This document shows positions 16,506 through 27,004 of a DNA stretch of 62,539 nucleotides, piece after piece. The notes beneath the pieces were generated by a model. It worked only from the letters and a program-made list of their open reading frames with translations, did no database searches and was not told the origin of the DNA. Where the stretch lies: the NCBI GenBank assembly GCA_003254885.1, contig QANT01005250.1:1-62539 (forward strand), written 5' to 3'. Position 1 is the stretch's first letter; every line of letters starts with the position of its first letter. The DNA is from Purshia tridentata. Its lineage: Eukaryota; Streptophyta; Magnoliopsida; Rosales; Rosaceae. A program made the position numbers and the translations under genes.

Positions 16506-18936
16506 TTATGGGTCCTCCCGCATATCTGGCCTTCTTTTGGACTGCAAAGCCAGCCTTGCATCCCTCTCCCGTTCAAACTCCCGGAAATCTGCTCGCTCCA
16601 AGAAGGAAACTTTATCTAGATATTGGTTTGAACTCTTTTTGTAAGCATCCAACTCCTCGTCCAACCCTTTTTCTTCCTTAAACTCCCCCCAGTCCTTTTT
16701 TGTCTTGTCAAGCACACTGAGCTTTGGTTTCTTCTTAATCTGTTCAAGCACAGCATCAACAGCTGAACGTGCAGGAGCTTTTGCCTTTTCACATGCTTCC
16801 TTTGAATCAGAATCAACAAGCTTCTTAAATTCAATTTCTTGGCCCGCAAAGTCCCGAACTTCCATGATCTGCAAAAGAAATAGATCTGTTGAATATGCTA
16901 ATTACAAAAAAAATTTTGAAAATGAACTAACCGTGCGTGCAAACCATTAGCATATTTGAAATTTCAAAACTCTATGCAGCTTTAGATACAGATAATAATT
17001 GATAATGCCAGTCTGATAATAAAGAATTTTGGCCTAAGGATCAGCTCCAAGAAATTCAAGTTAAATATGAAAACTGATGGGTGATCACAGAGACTACTTA
17101 AGTGGTAAAAGTTAGCCAGTAAATTACACACATATAGGTCCTACATATGTATATATATCTCTGATCTTCAAAAGTGATTCCAAAGCATTGGCAAAGAGAA
17201 AAAAAGTGATTCCAAAGCAAATTAAGAACTCGGTATACATCCCTTCAACAAAGATTCTCAAGCAAATCAACTAGTGACTAAGCAAAACGTCCATCTACCT
17301 AGTTCCACATATGAAAAGCCAATTTTAGCCCCACAGGTCCCAAAATTTTAAAAAGCCATAAACATCAGCTATATGCCAAACGCAAACAAACAAATGAGTT
17401 AAACATGTGCCCACCTCAACTTTCCCTCTGCCTGATGCCGCAGCTGCAGCATCCTTAACTTCTACAAGAGCAGCAGCAGCAAGCCTTCTGGCCCCATCAC
17501 TAGAGCTGTCCTGCATGACATGATCACTAGAGTTGTTCTTTGTGACATTTGATTCCTTCTGTGATACATCTTCTTTAGGGGACTCGGCCTTCTTTGGCGC
17601 CAGGCCCAGGTATGCCTTCCAGTTCTAATAAATAAATCAAAGTAAAAGATCAAATTCTAGCCAGCTATATTTTTACAATTCCAACACAGACAGAAAGAAT
17701 GCAGAAATCCTCACATCAGATGCCTTCTTTGGAGTTTTATTCACAGTTGGAGATGACTTCTTTAATAAATCCTTGAATTTCTTATCAGATATTCCTTTAT
17801 TCATTTGCTCCCACATGGCATCTACCCGAGCTTTTACATCTATCAAGATATGAAACAACATTAGCCCTTGTGGTCAATGAGTTGATGTGATAATAGACAT
17901 AGACCAACAGAAGAACAGGAATTGGAGAAAACAGCATTTGTGAGTATTAAGGAATTTCTGACCGGTTTCTTCAGGTTTTGCCTCTGAGCTTGGAAGAGGA
18001 GCAGCTTCCTTGGTAGACTCGATCAGTAAACCGTCCTTTTCATTTGCGGTACCTGAAACACAAAACCAAACTGCCTTTGAAAAATAGAAAAACAACTTGG
18101 CTGTGAAAAAATTACGGTTAGTCCTGGCAGTGCCTGAATCAAATGGCATAAAACTAAATGGAGACTTGAAACAGCATCCCAACATCAATGATTCAACTAG
18201 AAGTTGTGAAACCTGACGCTCTAAGAAGAAAAGTCATCAAATGAACAGATCTAATACCCAATGATGTTGGCTTTCGCTAAAGATCTGTTAAACTTCAAAA
18301 CACATTACAGATATAGGTCTTCAATGTTTATAACAGTATAACAAAATAATGTGATGGTAGGCTCGAAGTATATTATATATTTGATGAAAACACCCAGCAC
18401 TAGATTGCAAAGAAGTTTAGCCCAACTTTTTGCCTCATTATAGTTTGAGATAACAAGAAAACGACACAACAAAGGCTTCAAACCCATTAACAGTAGATAA
18501 TTCAGCTGAAAATCTGAAACTATTCCGGGCAAGTTACTATTCTATGAATTGGGTGTGCATCTTTTCACTATTTTCGATACCCCAACAGTAATAAGCAAGA
18601 ACCTTCAACTCATAAATCTATGAAACGCTACACCACAGTAAGTACTCCCAAGGCTCTACAACCACCTAGTACATAAAATTAATAATTCAAATACCCATTT
18701 TTTAACCCAAAAATAGTGAAAATATTTTCGGGCTCAGTCTGATTCCACCGTTAAAAACTCATAGATTTTCTCAAATCTTCGAAGGTCTTTCTTCGCAGGA
18801 TAAAACAGTGACTGAGTGTAAATCAAACACGGAAGAAGGAAGGAGTTTAAATTAAGAAAATGAAGAAATAATAAAAATAAGAAACGGCACCTGAACTTGA
18901 GGCATCGAGTGCGTTGGTCGTGGTGGTCGTAGCCAT
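16506..18936 (-). CDS. SWC5: SWR1-complex subunit SWC5-like (Bucentaur/CFDP1, BCNT-C domain)
   Basis: Five coding exons on the minus strand: 18936-18891, 18052-17963, 17839-17715, 17624-17415, 16868-16506. All have GT/AG borders and keep frame, giving 277 aa. The N terminus (MATTTTTNALDASSS) and middle are low-complexity, Lys/Glu/Ala-rich. Residues around 45-85 (DAMWEQMNKGISDKKFKDLL) and the NWKAYLGLAPKK motif fit plant Bucentaur proteins. The last ~80 residues are a clear BCNT-C domain: KPKLSVLDKTKKDWGEFK, then GLDEELDAYKKS, YLDKVSFLERADFREFERER. In yeast, plants and animals this protein belongs to SWR1/SRCAP, which exchanges H2A for H2A.Z in nucleosomes. Complex membership here is inferred from the family. 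The gene is convergent with mtLPD. Confidence 0.9.
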
Positions 18937-20338
18937 CGAGGACAAACTGAAAGTACAGTCGGTCTTCGGCGCTATCAAAGGAAGCGTCTGTTATTTGGTT
19001 TCGCGCGATCCATGAGACCCAAAGCTTTTTGGGCTTTTCTAACTTGTTGAAGGCCCATTGGGCAGATATAACAAATCATTGTACTAATTTATAATGATTG
19101 ATTAGATGATAGTTCAACACTAATGATTCATTAGTTTTTTTTTTTTGAGTAATTTTTATCTATTAAACATGCCCACGTTTTAATGTTTTAGATGCTGATT
19201 GATTAAGCTGTTTTTTTTTAAATGATTTATAGGCCGGTCCAATTTTTTCTCTTTTCTTAGACTAATACCTTAATATTTTTGTATTTTTAACTAAGGTTCA
19301 AAAATATTATCCAGATGTTTTAATATATTTAAAAAATATGTAATATTATCCTAAAACTAATTATATGTAAATATTAATATTATCCTAGTATTATCATAAT
19401 ATTATTCTAATTGTATATTACTTTAATATTATAATATTATATTATATATCCTTATTAATATTATCATATTATCTTATAATTAATTATGAAATTTAACTGT
19501 ACCAAACGAACGATTGACTCTAATTTGTAAATACATTTCAATTGTACCAATCAATCGATCGGCTCTGGTTTGTTGGCTTTTATGTCATGGTTTAGCTCCA
19601 AGATTTTGGGCTCCGTCCAAAATCCCATAACTAAACCTTAACATAATGTCTCTATCGAATCCACTTTATACCCTAGAAAGAGATGGGGTAAAAAGATAAG
19701 ATTTACCCTCAAAACTTAAGAAATGAAGCAGCTCAAATAAATATATATATATATACCAACCCAAATATTAGTACAATTGAAATGTACCTATATATATATA
19801 ATTTTTTTTCTCTTATTTGTTTGATTATTTTTTATGAGTTAATATTTTTTATTATTATTATATAATATAAATGAATATTATCATTTATTATTTCAAATTA
19901 AAAAATATATAACTAGATAATCTTAAATATTTTAATTAAAAATGTTTGAATAGATATTATCTTCTAATTTTTAAAATTAATTCATATTAATTATCTTAAT
20001 TTTAAGAAATAATATGAATCAAAATTTTAAAAAGTCTATTTTTTGGACCTCAGTCTAAAAAATTGGATTTAAGTATTAATTTAAATTTTTATATGATTTT
20101 AGTCCGAATAACCTTTCAAAATTGGATTTATTTCTAATTTTTTTTTTTCCTTCATTTTTGTTATTTTGATTCCACGCCCGATATGGTGCAATAGTATTGC
20201 ACCGACACGGTAATGATGTATATAGTGGCTAAATAGTAAATACTAAATTTGCGAGTTTGCTTTTGAACTCAATACAATCTTTGACGTGTTATAGTTACTG
20301 ATCAAGTACACCACAAAACCATACCTCCCATGAATGGC
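18937..20338. other. AT-rich intergenic region with (TA)n tracts
   Basis: The first ~100 bp are the SWC5 promoter side. From 19080 to 20150 the sequence is very AT-rich, with (TA)n runs near 19741-19756 and 19789-19800. No supported gene. Confidence 0.5.
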
Positions 20339-20346
20339 TATATAAG
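20339..20346 (+). promoter_or_regulatory. Probable TATA box of the PMEI pseudogene
   Basis: TATATAAG lies 52 bp upstream of the ATG at 20398. A second TATAAATA-like stretch is at about 20366-20373. This suggests the broken gene keeps a core promoter. Confidence 0.4.
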
Positions 20347-20397
20347 CACTTGCAGTAATTAGTAGTATAAATAAACCCCAAAAGAAATTCTGAAAAA

Positions 20398-20842
20398 ATG
20401 GTGTCTTGCATAGCTTATATTGTGCTAACCTCTCTCTTGGTTATGATTCCCTCCTACGCATTTGAGCCGAACGATGTTTGCTTTACCTTCAATTCCTCTT
20501 TTCTATTTGCTGGTTCTGAGTTCTAATCCTCAGGTGACCAAGTCACTTCTTCATAGCCTTGCCCAGGTCACCATATACTTGGCACATTCCAATACTATAG
20601 ATAATAGGGACCACCTAACCCAGTTGCAAAAAGGAACGGACAATCCTGTATTGAGAGCAAAGTACACATCTTGTTCCAGCAGTTATAATGATGCCATTTC
20701 TGATCTCAAGGAAGCCAAAGAGAAGGTCAGCGCTGGTGACTATAATCGTGTGGGAGTTGCAGCAACTGGTGTCATGGGAGAAACTAATGGTTGTTTAGAG
20801 AATTTCAGGCAGCCACCAGCTGACCCATCAATAATGTACTAG
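20398..20842 (+). pseudogene. Broken invertase/pectin methylesterase inhibitor (PMEI) gene
   Basis: The ATG at 20398 opens a 21-residue signal peptide (MVSCIAYIVLTSLLVMIPSYA) followed by FEPNDVC, the usual first-Cys region of PMEI proteins. That frame stops at 20524-20526. The rest of the domain continues in a different frame: VLSSNPQVTKSLLHSLAQVT, LRAKYTSCSSSYNDAISDL, then NGCLENF, ending at the stop at 20840-20842. So there is a frameshift near 20500-20515. The second conserved Cys is not found, and the last helix of the domain is missing because a stop follows DPSIMY. In the family these are cell-wall or vacuolar inhibitors of pectin methylesterase or invertase. No intron removes the shift by obvious GT/AG sites, but a sequencing error cannot be excluded. 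Confidence 0.8.
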
Positions 20843-21287
20843 GTGGTTCCATGGTTCTTTGGTTCAGTCTTACCTTAAATATATTACTAGGTGGTTCTGT
20901 GTCCTTTTACATAATCATATGCAGCTGTGCTCGAAATTACTGTACATTGGAGAGTTTAGCCATTAAGTAGAGTTGAATTGGCCATCAACCTTACCAAGCA
21001 TTTTAGGAGTAGAAGAGTGCAAGAAAGAACACCAGCAAGAAATTGAAATACTATGGACTTGAAAGAGTCCAATGTTATTATATAAGTGAGTTAACTATCA
21101 AACAAACCCAAAAGCATCAACACAAATAAGTTCCAAAGACTTTGAATAACATCAGTTCATCTCTTTCATTATTGAATTTGGCAGAGGATTTTAACTCAGA
21201 TTCAACTGCCCCGAACCTAATTCTTACACAGCAAATTAAAGTTCCAAAGTGAGCAATAGGCAAGGCACCTTGGATTTTCCTTCCAAT
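20843..21287. other. Spacer between PMEI pseudogene and HS1
   Basis: Contains the HS1 3'UTR on the minus strand and nothing else recognisable. The phrase 'tactaggtggttc' occurs twice (about 20837 and 20885), a small local repeat. Confidence 0.4.
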
Positions 21288-22274
21288 TCAGGCACGAACT
21301 GTAGTGGGTTTGTAATCAATCAAAACGACTTTCTCCAAATGGGAAAGGAACAAATTCGCAAATTCAACATGGACAGGATGAACTATATACGCTGCAACAC
21401 CCTCGGTACTCTCAAAGGTAGATTCAAAGATATGAGTGAAACCTTGATGCATGTTCTCAACGCTCACGTCCTTTCCCCTGATTACAAAACATTAATAAAA
21501 TTATTTAACAAGTTAGCGGACCACATATGCCAATGCTTTAGTCACAAAGATTAACTTCAACTTTTCTAACCCTTGAGAAACCTTGGTGAGTGCATAAGTG
21601 CATTACTTGTTCGACAGCTTTTTAAGTGAAGTTCGGCAAATTCCATAGCCATACATGAAAAAAGTGGTGCCTAAAATTTGATGGAAAGCCAAAGAACTGT
21701 TTCAGGTTAATGATTTCCAGCTATTTCATCGTAATACAATATGTGCTCATCCACCTACATATACCGGGAATTTGGGATGCTACAAGCAACCGCAGTTTTT
21801 GATATGCCACATATGAAAATAGTAAACCCGACCACACAGTGCGAAATAGCCAAAATTTAACCCCTAATAAAAAATAACATCAACAATCAGGAATGCAAAG
21901 AGACCCCAAAAATAAGCAAAATGAGCTAAAAACTCTGTTTAGAAATCTCAGTCAAACTCATACAAGCCTGAGATCATGCCCAAACTAAATATATGTGTGC
22001 TTGCTATAGGATAACTTCCCATGTCAACTGTTAATTGCAAGTAATTACCAAGAAGATGAGAGAATTAAACTTAATAAATAGATTACAACACACTGTAGGA
22101 AAAAATGAAAGAGGGAGAGGGTGGAAGTGGGTACCAGTGGAAGGACTTCATGGGATCGATGAGATTGACGAGGTTGGCATAGCCTTTGATGAGTTGCTCT
22201 ATCTGGGTCTCTGATACTTCTTCTTTGAACTTTGCTAGCAATACATGCTTCACCTCTCCCTTTGCTTCCTCCAT
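21288..22274 (-). CDS. HS1: Stress-response A/B barrel domain protein HS1-like
   Basis: Two coding exons on the minus strand: 22274-22135 and 21477-21288, joined at phase 2 to give a Trp codon across a 657-bp intron; 109 aa, the same length as Arabidopsis HS1 (At3g17210). Exon 1 starts MEEAKGEVKHVLLAKFKEEV and runs through LIKGYANLVNLIDPMKSFHW. Exon 2 continues GKDVSVENMHQGFTHIFEST and ends LEKVVLIDYKPTTVRA. This is a complete Dabb (dimeric A/B barrel) domain. The Arabidopsis protein is a small heat-stable dimer reported to have antimicrobial activity. The forward-strand open frame over exon 2 is a shadow. A copia LTR begins only 264 bp upstream of the start codon. Confidence 0.93.
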
Positions 22275-22302
22275 TTCTCTCCTTTTTCTCACTCTTCGTC
22301 TT

Positions 22303-22332
22303 TCTCCTTCTCCTTCTCCTTCTCCTTCTCCT
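22303..22332. repeat. (CTTCTC)n microsatellite
   Basis: Five imperfect TCTCCT/CTTCTC units just upstream of the HS1 start codon, in its 5'UTR; read on the HS1 strand it is a GA-rich tract. Confidence 0.8.
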
Positions 22333-22537
22333 TATCCTTATCCACCTCAACCAAACGGTCTAAAGACTAAACCTCGTAGATGTAAAGCCGCACGTCGTCG
22401 TTTGGAGAGCCAAACCATTTCACTTTCACATACATTGAGTCAAAAAGACCAACTTACCCATAAAACATTGTGTTTGTTTCACCTACCTTGTTTTAACTTT
22501 TGTCATACATAAGGAATGCTCCCCAAAAATACAAAGT

Positions 22538-22713
22538 TGTTGTAAATATCTTTATTAGTGTGGCTATTCCTGTAATTAGTTGTAGGGGTATACTTGTAAT
22601 TTATTAAAGTGAGTAAACTCTACCTCTGTATAAGTATATATATTCCTGAATGAATAAGAGAACCTGATGATTCTCTCTGCCTCCACAAACCCTAGTCATA
22701 TATTTTTACAACA
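22538..22713 (+). repeat. 5' LTR of the copia element
   Basis: 176 bp, TGTTG...CAACA. Internal phrases shared with the 3' LTR include tggctattcctgta, ttgtaggggta/ct and ctctctgcctccacaaa. Confidence 0.9.
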
Positions 22714-22979
22714 CGTTATCAGCACGAAAAGCTCTGAGATTGTGGATCGCCAAACAAAAGAGGATTATCATTCAATCTGTTCTTCAACCATGTAGGTTTT
22801 CTAGAACAATTTTTGTATTCATGCTTGTTAAACTTTAATAGCATGTAAAAATCTCCATGAAGCATGAACCCTAAATCTATGTGATTGATTTAATTGAGAT
22901 TATATATTTTTATTCATGTGTTTTTGGATTGAATGATTAAAAAAAAGGGAGAAAATTAGTTTAACTAATTTTCTGGTGA

Positions 22980-23660
22980 CTAGAAATCACCCAACGGCCA
23001 GCAGCCGCCCGCAACCACCACTGGCAGCCCCTGCAGCAGCCAACCACGCAGGCCCAGGCTGGAAGCCAGGCCCAAATGCGTGCAACCTTCTTTGAAGGTC
23101 GCATGGGACCAATAGCCATGCAGCCCAGCAGGCCGCGTGGGCTCAAGGCAAGGCCCAAGCCGGAAAGCTTAGACCCAAGCCAAGCCCAGACGCAGCCCAG
23201 TAGACCGCGTGGGCTCAGGCCTAAGCATAGGCCCGAAGCAGCCCAAGCCCGTAGCTAGCCAAGCCAGCCCACAGCTAGCCAAGCCAGGCCACAGTGCTAG
23301 AGGCCCAACCAGGCCAGCAGCCAGCCTAGGCCGCAAGCCCAGCAGGCCGCGTTGGCCCGAGCCCAGCAAGTCGGGTCGGCTCGAGCCCAAGGTCCAAGAA
23401 GCAGGCCTGACCTCGTGGCAAGCCCAGCAATGTGTCCCAAGCTAGGCCCGCAAGCCCATTCCAGGCTACAACCTGGTCCAGGCCCAAGCGCGGCTCAAGG
23501 CACAACCAGGCCCGCAGCCCAGACCAAGCCTGCAGCCAGCCAGGCCCACTGCCTAGCCGAGCCTGCAGTCCAGTAGGCTACAGCCCAGCAAGGCTTGCAG
23601 CCCAACTATGCCGAGCCCAAGCCAGCAACCCAGGCTTAGGCCTGAAGCCCAAGCGCAAGC
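22980..23660. repeat. GC-rich low-complexity leader of the copia element
   Basis: About 680 bp of imperfect AGCCCA/GGCCCAAGC repeats, far richer in GC than anything else nearby. A longer motif (cccagcaggccgcgt and variants) recurs near 23114, 23191 and 23336. Long open frames appear on both strands because the repeat rarely makes stop codons; none looks like a protein. Confidence 0.8.
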
Positions 23661-23687
23661 TTGGAAAAAGGAAGGAAAAGTTTTCCT

Positions 23688-23750
23688 CCTCTGGAATTCG
23701 AACTGGGGACCTGCTAGCCAGGTGCAAGTGCCTTACCACTGCAATACAAT
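23688..23750 (-). other. tRNA-like segment with A-box and B-box (SINE-head-like)
   Basis: On the minus strand the sequence reads ...TTGCAGTGGTAAGGC... then, after about 35 nt, CAGTTCGAATTCC. These resemble the A box and B box of a tRNA or tRNA-derived SINE head at the right spacing. No complete cloverleaf with paired acceptor stem was found, so it is not called as a tRNA gene. Confidence 0.5.
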
Positions 23751-24136
23751 TATTTGTTTGATATTGCTCATTTCATTTAATATTTATATTGTAAAAGACA
23801 GAATCATTTATGTGACCAATCCTGTGATATTTTCAATTCTAATTGAATTATATAAATATTTTACTTGTTTAAATTTCCGCATTAGAGTATATGTGTAGAA
23901 ATTGCAGGTAATTAACGAACCAGTAGTTCATACATAAATATCGAACTTGTAGTTTCGATAATGCCATATAAGGAACTTGAAGTTTCCTTCATAAATTCAC
24001 CATACATGATAAAACCAGTAGATTTTACATGTCTAATCTAAATTCATTTTACCATGTTATAGAACTTGAAGTTCTTAGTTGCTTATGGATGTTATTGCCC
24101 AAAGCAATAAATATTATTATTTGTTCCTTTCTTGAG

Positions 24137-25096
24137 AATGTTAAATCTCAATAAGCTTGATTTTGTCACTTTGGAAGTTTCTAGAAGAAACTATTTAAAG
24201 TGGACTTAAGATGTAAAGCTTCATTTGAGTACCTCGCTGAAGAGGATTCACGAGCTCTTTGGGTCGTTCTGGAAGAGCGGTATAACCACCTAAGGACCAT
24301 TTTCATGCCCGAAGCAAGACATGAGTGGCAGACCATCCGTTTCCAGGATTTCTAATCCGTAAATGAGTATAATTCGGAGATTTGTCGAATTTGGTCACTC
24401 CTCAAATTTCATGGGGAGGAGCTCACCAAAGCTGACCTATTGGAGAAGATTTTCTTTATCTTCCCTACCTCCTGTTTGGTCCAGAAGCAATAATACAGGG
24501 AGAGGCATTTTACCAACTTCTCAAAATTGATCACTACTTTGTTGCTCGCCGAAAAGAACAACAACTGATTATTAAACAATGATCAAGCTTGACCAGCCGG
24601 TACCAAAGCAACATCATTGCCTGAAGCAAACGATGTTGCTCATTGCGATTCAACCTGCGAAACGGGAAACCGGGGTCATAAAAAAGGCTCAATATCTGAT
24701 CGCCCGGGAAATGGAAGGAAAGGTTCTTAGAAGAACACTTCATATGATCAAGGTCAACGTGGCCAAGGCTTAAGTAGCCAAGGCCCACATAACCCCAGTT
24801 CCCATGGCCAAAGTCCACGTGATGGGAATCACGGTTACTCGACCTTAAGAACTCAAAATGAGAGGAACACTAGTCAGCCCTGTTGCCCCCAGAATCATAA
24901 TCAAATTGATCTATGTCACCATTGTGGAGGAACTGATCATTGGTCTCGCACCTGTCGTGCATTAGCGCAAGCTATAGAGGAGTATTACGCCAGTCGCGGA
25001 CCTCGTGAAACCAACTTCGTCGAAGGATCATTTTCTATGAATACCACACTAGAGATCACTGATTTCCAGACTGCTTCTGGACACTTCGAGGACTAA
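24137..25096 (+). pseudogene. copia gag remnant with zinc knuckle
   Basis: Degenerate gag. The N-terminal signature (NLNKLDFVTLEVSRRNYLKW) begins near 24137. A CX2CX4HX4C knuckle (C-HH-C-GGTD-H-WSRT-C) lies at 24914-24955. The frame shifts and stops several times between them. The last frame ends at a stop at 25094-25096. Confidence 0.8.
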
Positions 25097-25307
25097 AAAA
25101 CTCGAAAACATGGTTATGATCGGCGCTTGTGCCATATTTATTTTATTATCTGAATAATGATTCATATTCGAATTATTTTGGTGATTTATGTTTTGGATTG
25201 TTAGTTTTTGGAAATTTGGTTATGTTCGGATGTTAATTCAATGAAGTTATTTATTTTCATACATTGAATTAAGTTTATGAATAGGCATGTTTTGTGGGGA
25301 AGTTTGT

Positions 25308-26340
25308 TGTCTGGCTGATAGTGCTACTACGCACACTATACTCCGGAAACGGAAGTATTTTTCAAACTTATTGCCTACTCATACCTCTGTGACAACCATA
25401 TCAGGCTAATCCAACCTGGTAGAGGGCCATGGCAAAGTCCATTTTATGTTGTCCAATGGTACTGAATTTACCATTAATGAGGCCTTAAATTCTCCATGTT
25501 CCAGAAGAAGGTTGTTGGGTTTTAAGGATATTCGAACCAATGGTTATCACATTGAAATCATTGAGGAAATTGAGTGGAATATCTTTGCATAACTTTCAAT
25601 TTGTACGGCCAGAAGCGTATATTGGAAAAATTGAAATGTCTCTCGAATGGTCTCTATATGACGACCATTAGATTGATTGAGGCAAACTATGTAGTTAGCC
25701 AGACGCTAACTAATTTGAGCGGTTTTTTTTTGCTATGGCATGACTGGTCAGAACACCCAGGTCAAAGTATGATGCGGCATATCCTCAATTCATCACACGG
25801 GCATCCCCTTATAATTTTGTGTTTAGTGACACACTATGCCAAGCCTGCTCGTTGGGAAAGTTGAATACTAGACCATCATATGCAAAGACTAGTAAAGATT
25901 TCACTATTTTTCTGCATAGGACTATTCAATCTCGCCTGTAGCTAGGTTGGTCCGGTTGAGGCCCACTGCTACCCAACCTTACTTTGCGTTACAGTTGGCA
26001 ACTGGGTACGAACTTGACGTTTCGCACTTACGCGTATTTGGGTGTGCAATTTATGTGCCAATTGTGCCGCCACAAAGTACAAATGCCCATTCATTCTACA
26101 CTTTTTAAAAGCCTTGACAGGCGATCTCTTTCCCGCCAGATTTGCGGATTTTCACTTTGATGAGATAGTCTTCCCGCCGTTAGGGGGAGATAAGAACGTC
26201 ACCGTTCCTGATGAACGACGTGAATTGACGTGGAATATCCCCACTATATCTCATGTTGATCCCCGAACCGCACAAAGTTATAGTGAATTGCGGAGAATTC
26301 TAGATGTACAGAGTGTAGCCAGACGCTTTCGCTGATCTAG
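25308..26340 (+). pseudogene. copia protease and integrase remnants
   Basis: The protease active-site region CLADSATTH is at 25308-25334. GAG-pre-integrase residues with a His-rich motif (LLWHDWSEHPG, HILNSSHGHPL) lie at about 25733-25825. Most of the integrase core is missing. Sequence resumes near 25930 with the integrase C-terminal part (GDLFPARFADFHFDEIVFP, then LGGDKNVTVPDERREL) up to about 26340. Frameshifts and stops are present. Confidence 0.75.
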
Positions 26341-26387
26341 CTAAAGTGACGAGATCACATATACCTGCTGCAAATGTGCCTGCAAGG

Positions 26388-26482
26388 ATATCTGTCCCCG
26401 TAGGACGTGTCGTCCCCGTAGGATTTGTTGTCCCCGTTGGACTTGTCATCCCTGTAGGACGTGTCGTCCCAGATGGACGAGG
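26388..26482 (+). repeat. 18-bp tandem repeat coding (VVPVGR)n
   Basis: About five imperfect 18-bp units of the type gtcgtccccgtaggacgt; read in the pol frame they give Val-Val-Pro-Val-Gly-Arg/Phe/Leu. They lie in the variable linker between integrase and reverse transcriptase. Confidence 0.75.
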
Positions 26483-26524
26483 TACGAACCAGTCATATGT
26501 CCCTGCCCAGAAGAGAGGTAGATC

Positions 26525-26785
26525 TACGAATTCGTGGCGTCGAGCTCTACGCAACCATATCCAAGTCAACTCTAAACTCCAAATAATTTAAAAAGTCAAC
26601 CTTGAGCTCTTTTATCACGTTCATAACATTTTAACCATAACTCTAAATCACCCATGCCGCGTGTCAATGAACTCGTGAGCTCAAGACCTTCCTAACGGAC
26701 CCAAAGTCAAAGCTAAAATCTTACTAAAATCGAAAGTCAACATTGGGCCCTATTATAGTGTACTTAAAAGGTACGGGTCGTTACA
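26525..26785 (-). mobile_element. 261-bp insertion in pol flanked by a 20-bp direct repeat
   Basis: GCCCAGAAGAGAGGTAGATC occurs at 26505-26524 and again at 26786-26805. The pol reading (Q-K/E-R-G-R-S) is interrupted after the first copy and resumes from the second. On the minus strand the insert begins TGTAACGACCCGTACC, a start common among plant LTR-type sequences. Its class is unknown. Confidence 0.6.
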
Positions 26786-27004
26786 GCCCAGAAGAGAGGT
26801 AGATCACTAGGTTCGAAAGATTCTTATCCCTAGAAGAGGGTAAATTTGGCACAAATGAATCTTCTTGACATCGCAACCTCAATCGATCCATCTCACGAGA
26901 TTGTTTCGGATTATGGGTTCGTCCTGGAAGAGACGGTGTTGGGGGACGCTCCAACATTTGAACCCCCTCCCGAAAACAAAGAAATCTCAATAAATTATGC
27001 ATGC

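Noticed and set aside
21249..21554. 101-codon plus-strand frame
   Set aside because: It is the antisense shadow of HS1 exon 2, which reads as a conserved Dabb domain on the minus strand.
23688..23750. Functional tRNA gene
   Set aside because: Box-like sequences are present but I could not pair an acceptor stem or a clear anticodon arm.
22961..23761. Several long open frames on both strands in the GC-rich block
   Set aside because: They come from AGCCCA-type repeats that seldom make stops; translations are Pro/Ala/Arg/Gly low-complexity and lie in a retroelement leader.
26388..26482. CRISPR-like or minisatellite array
   Set aside because: Units are contiguous 18-mers coding Val-Val-Pro-Val-Gly-Arg in a pol linker; no spacers.
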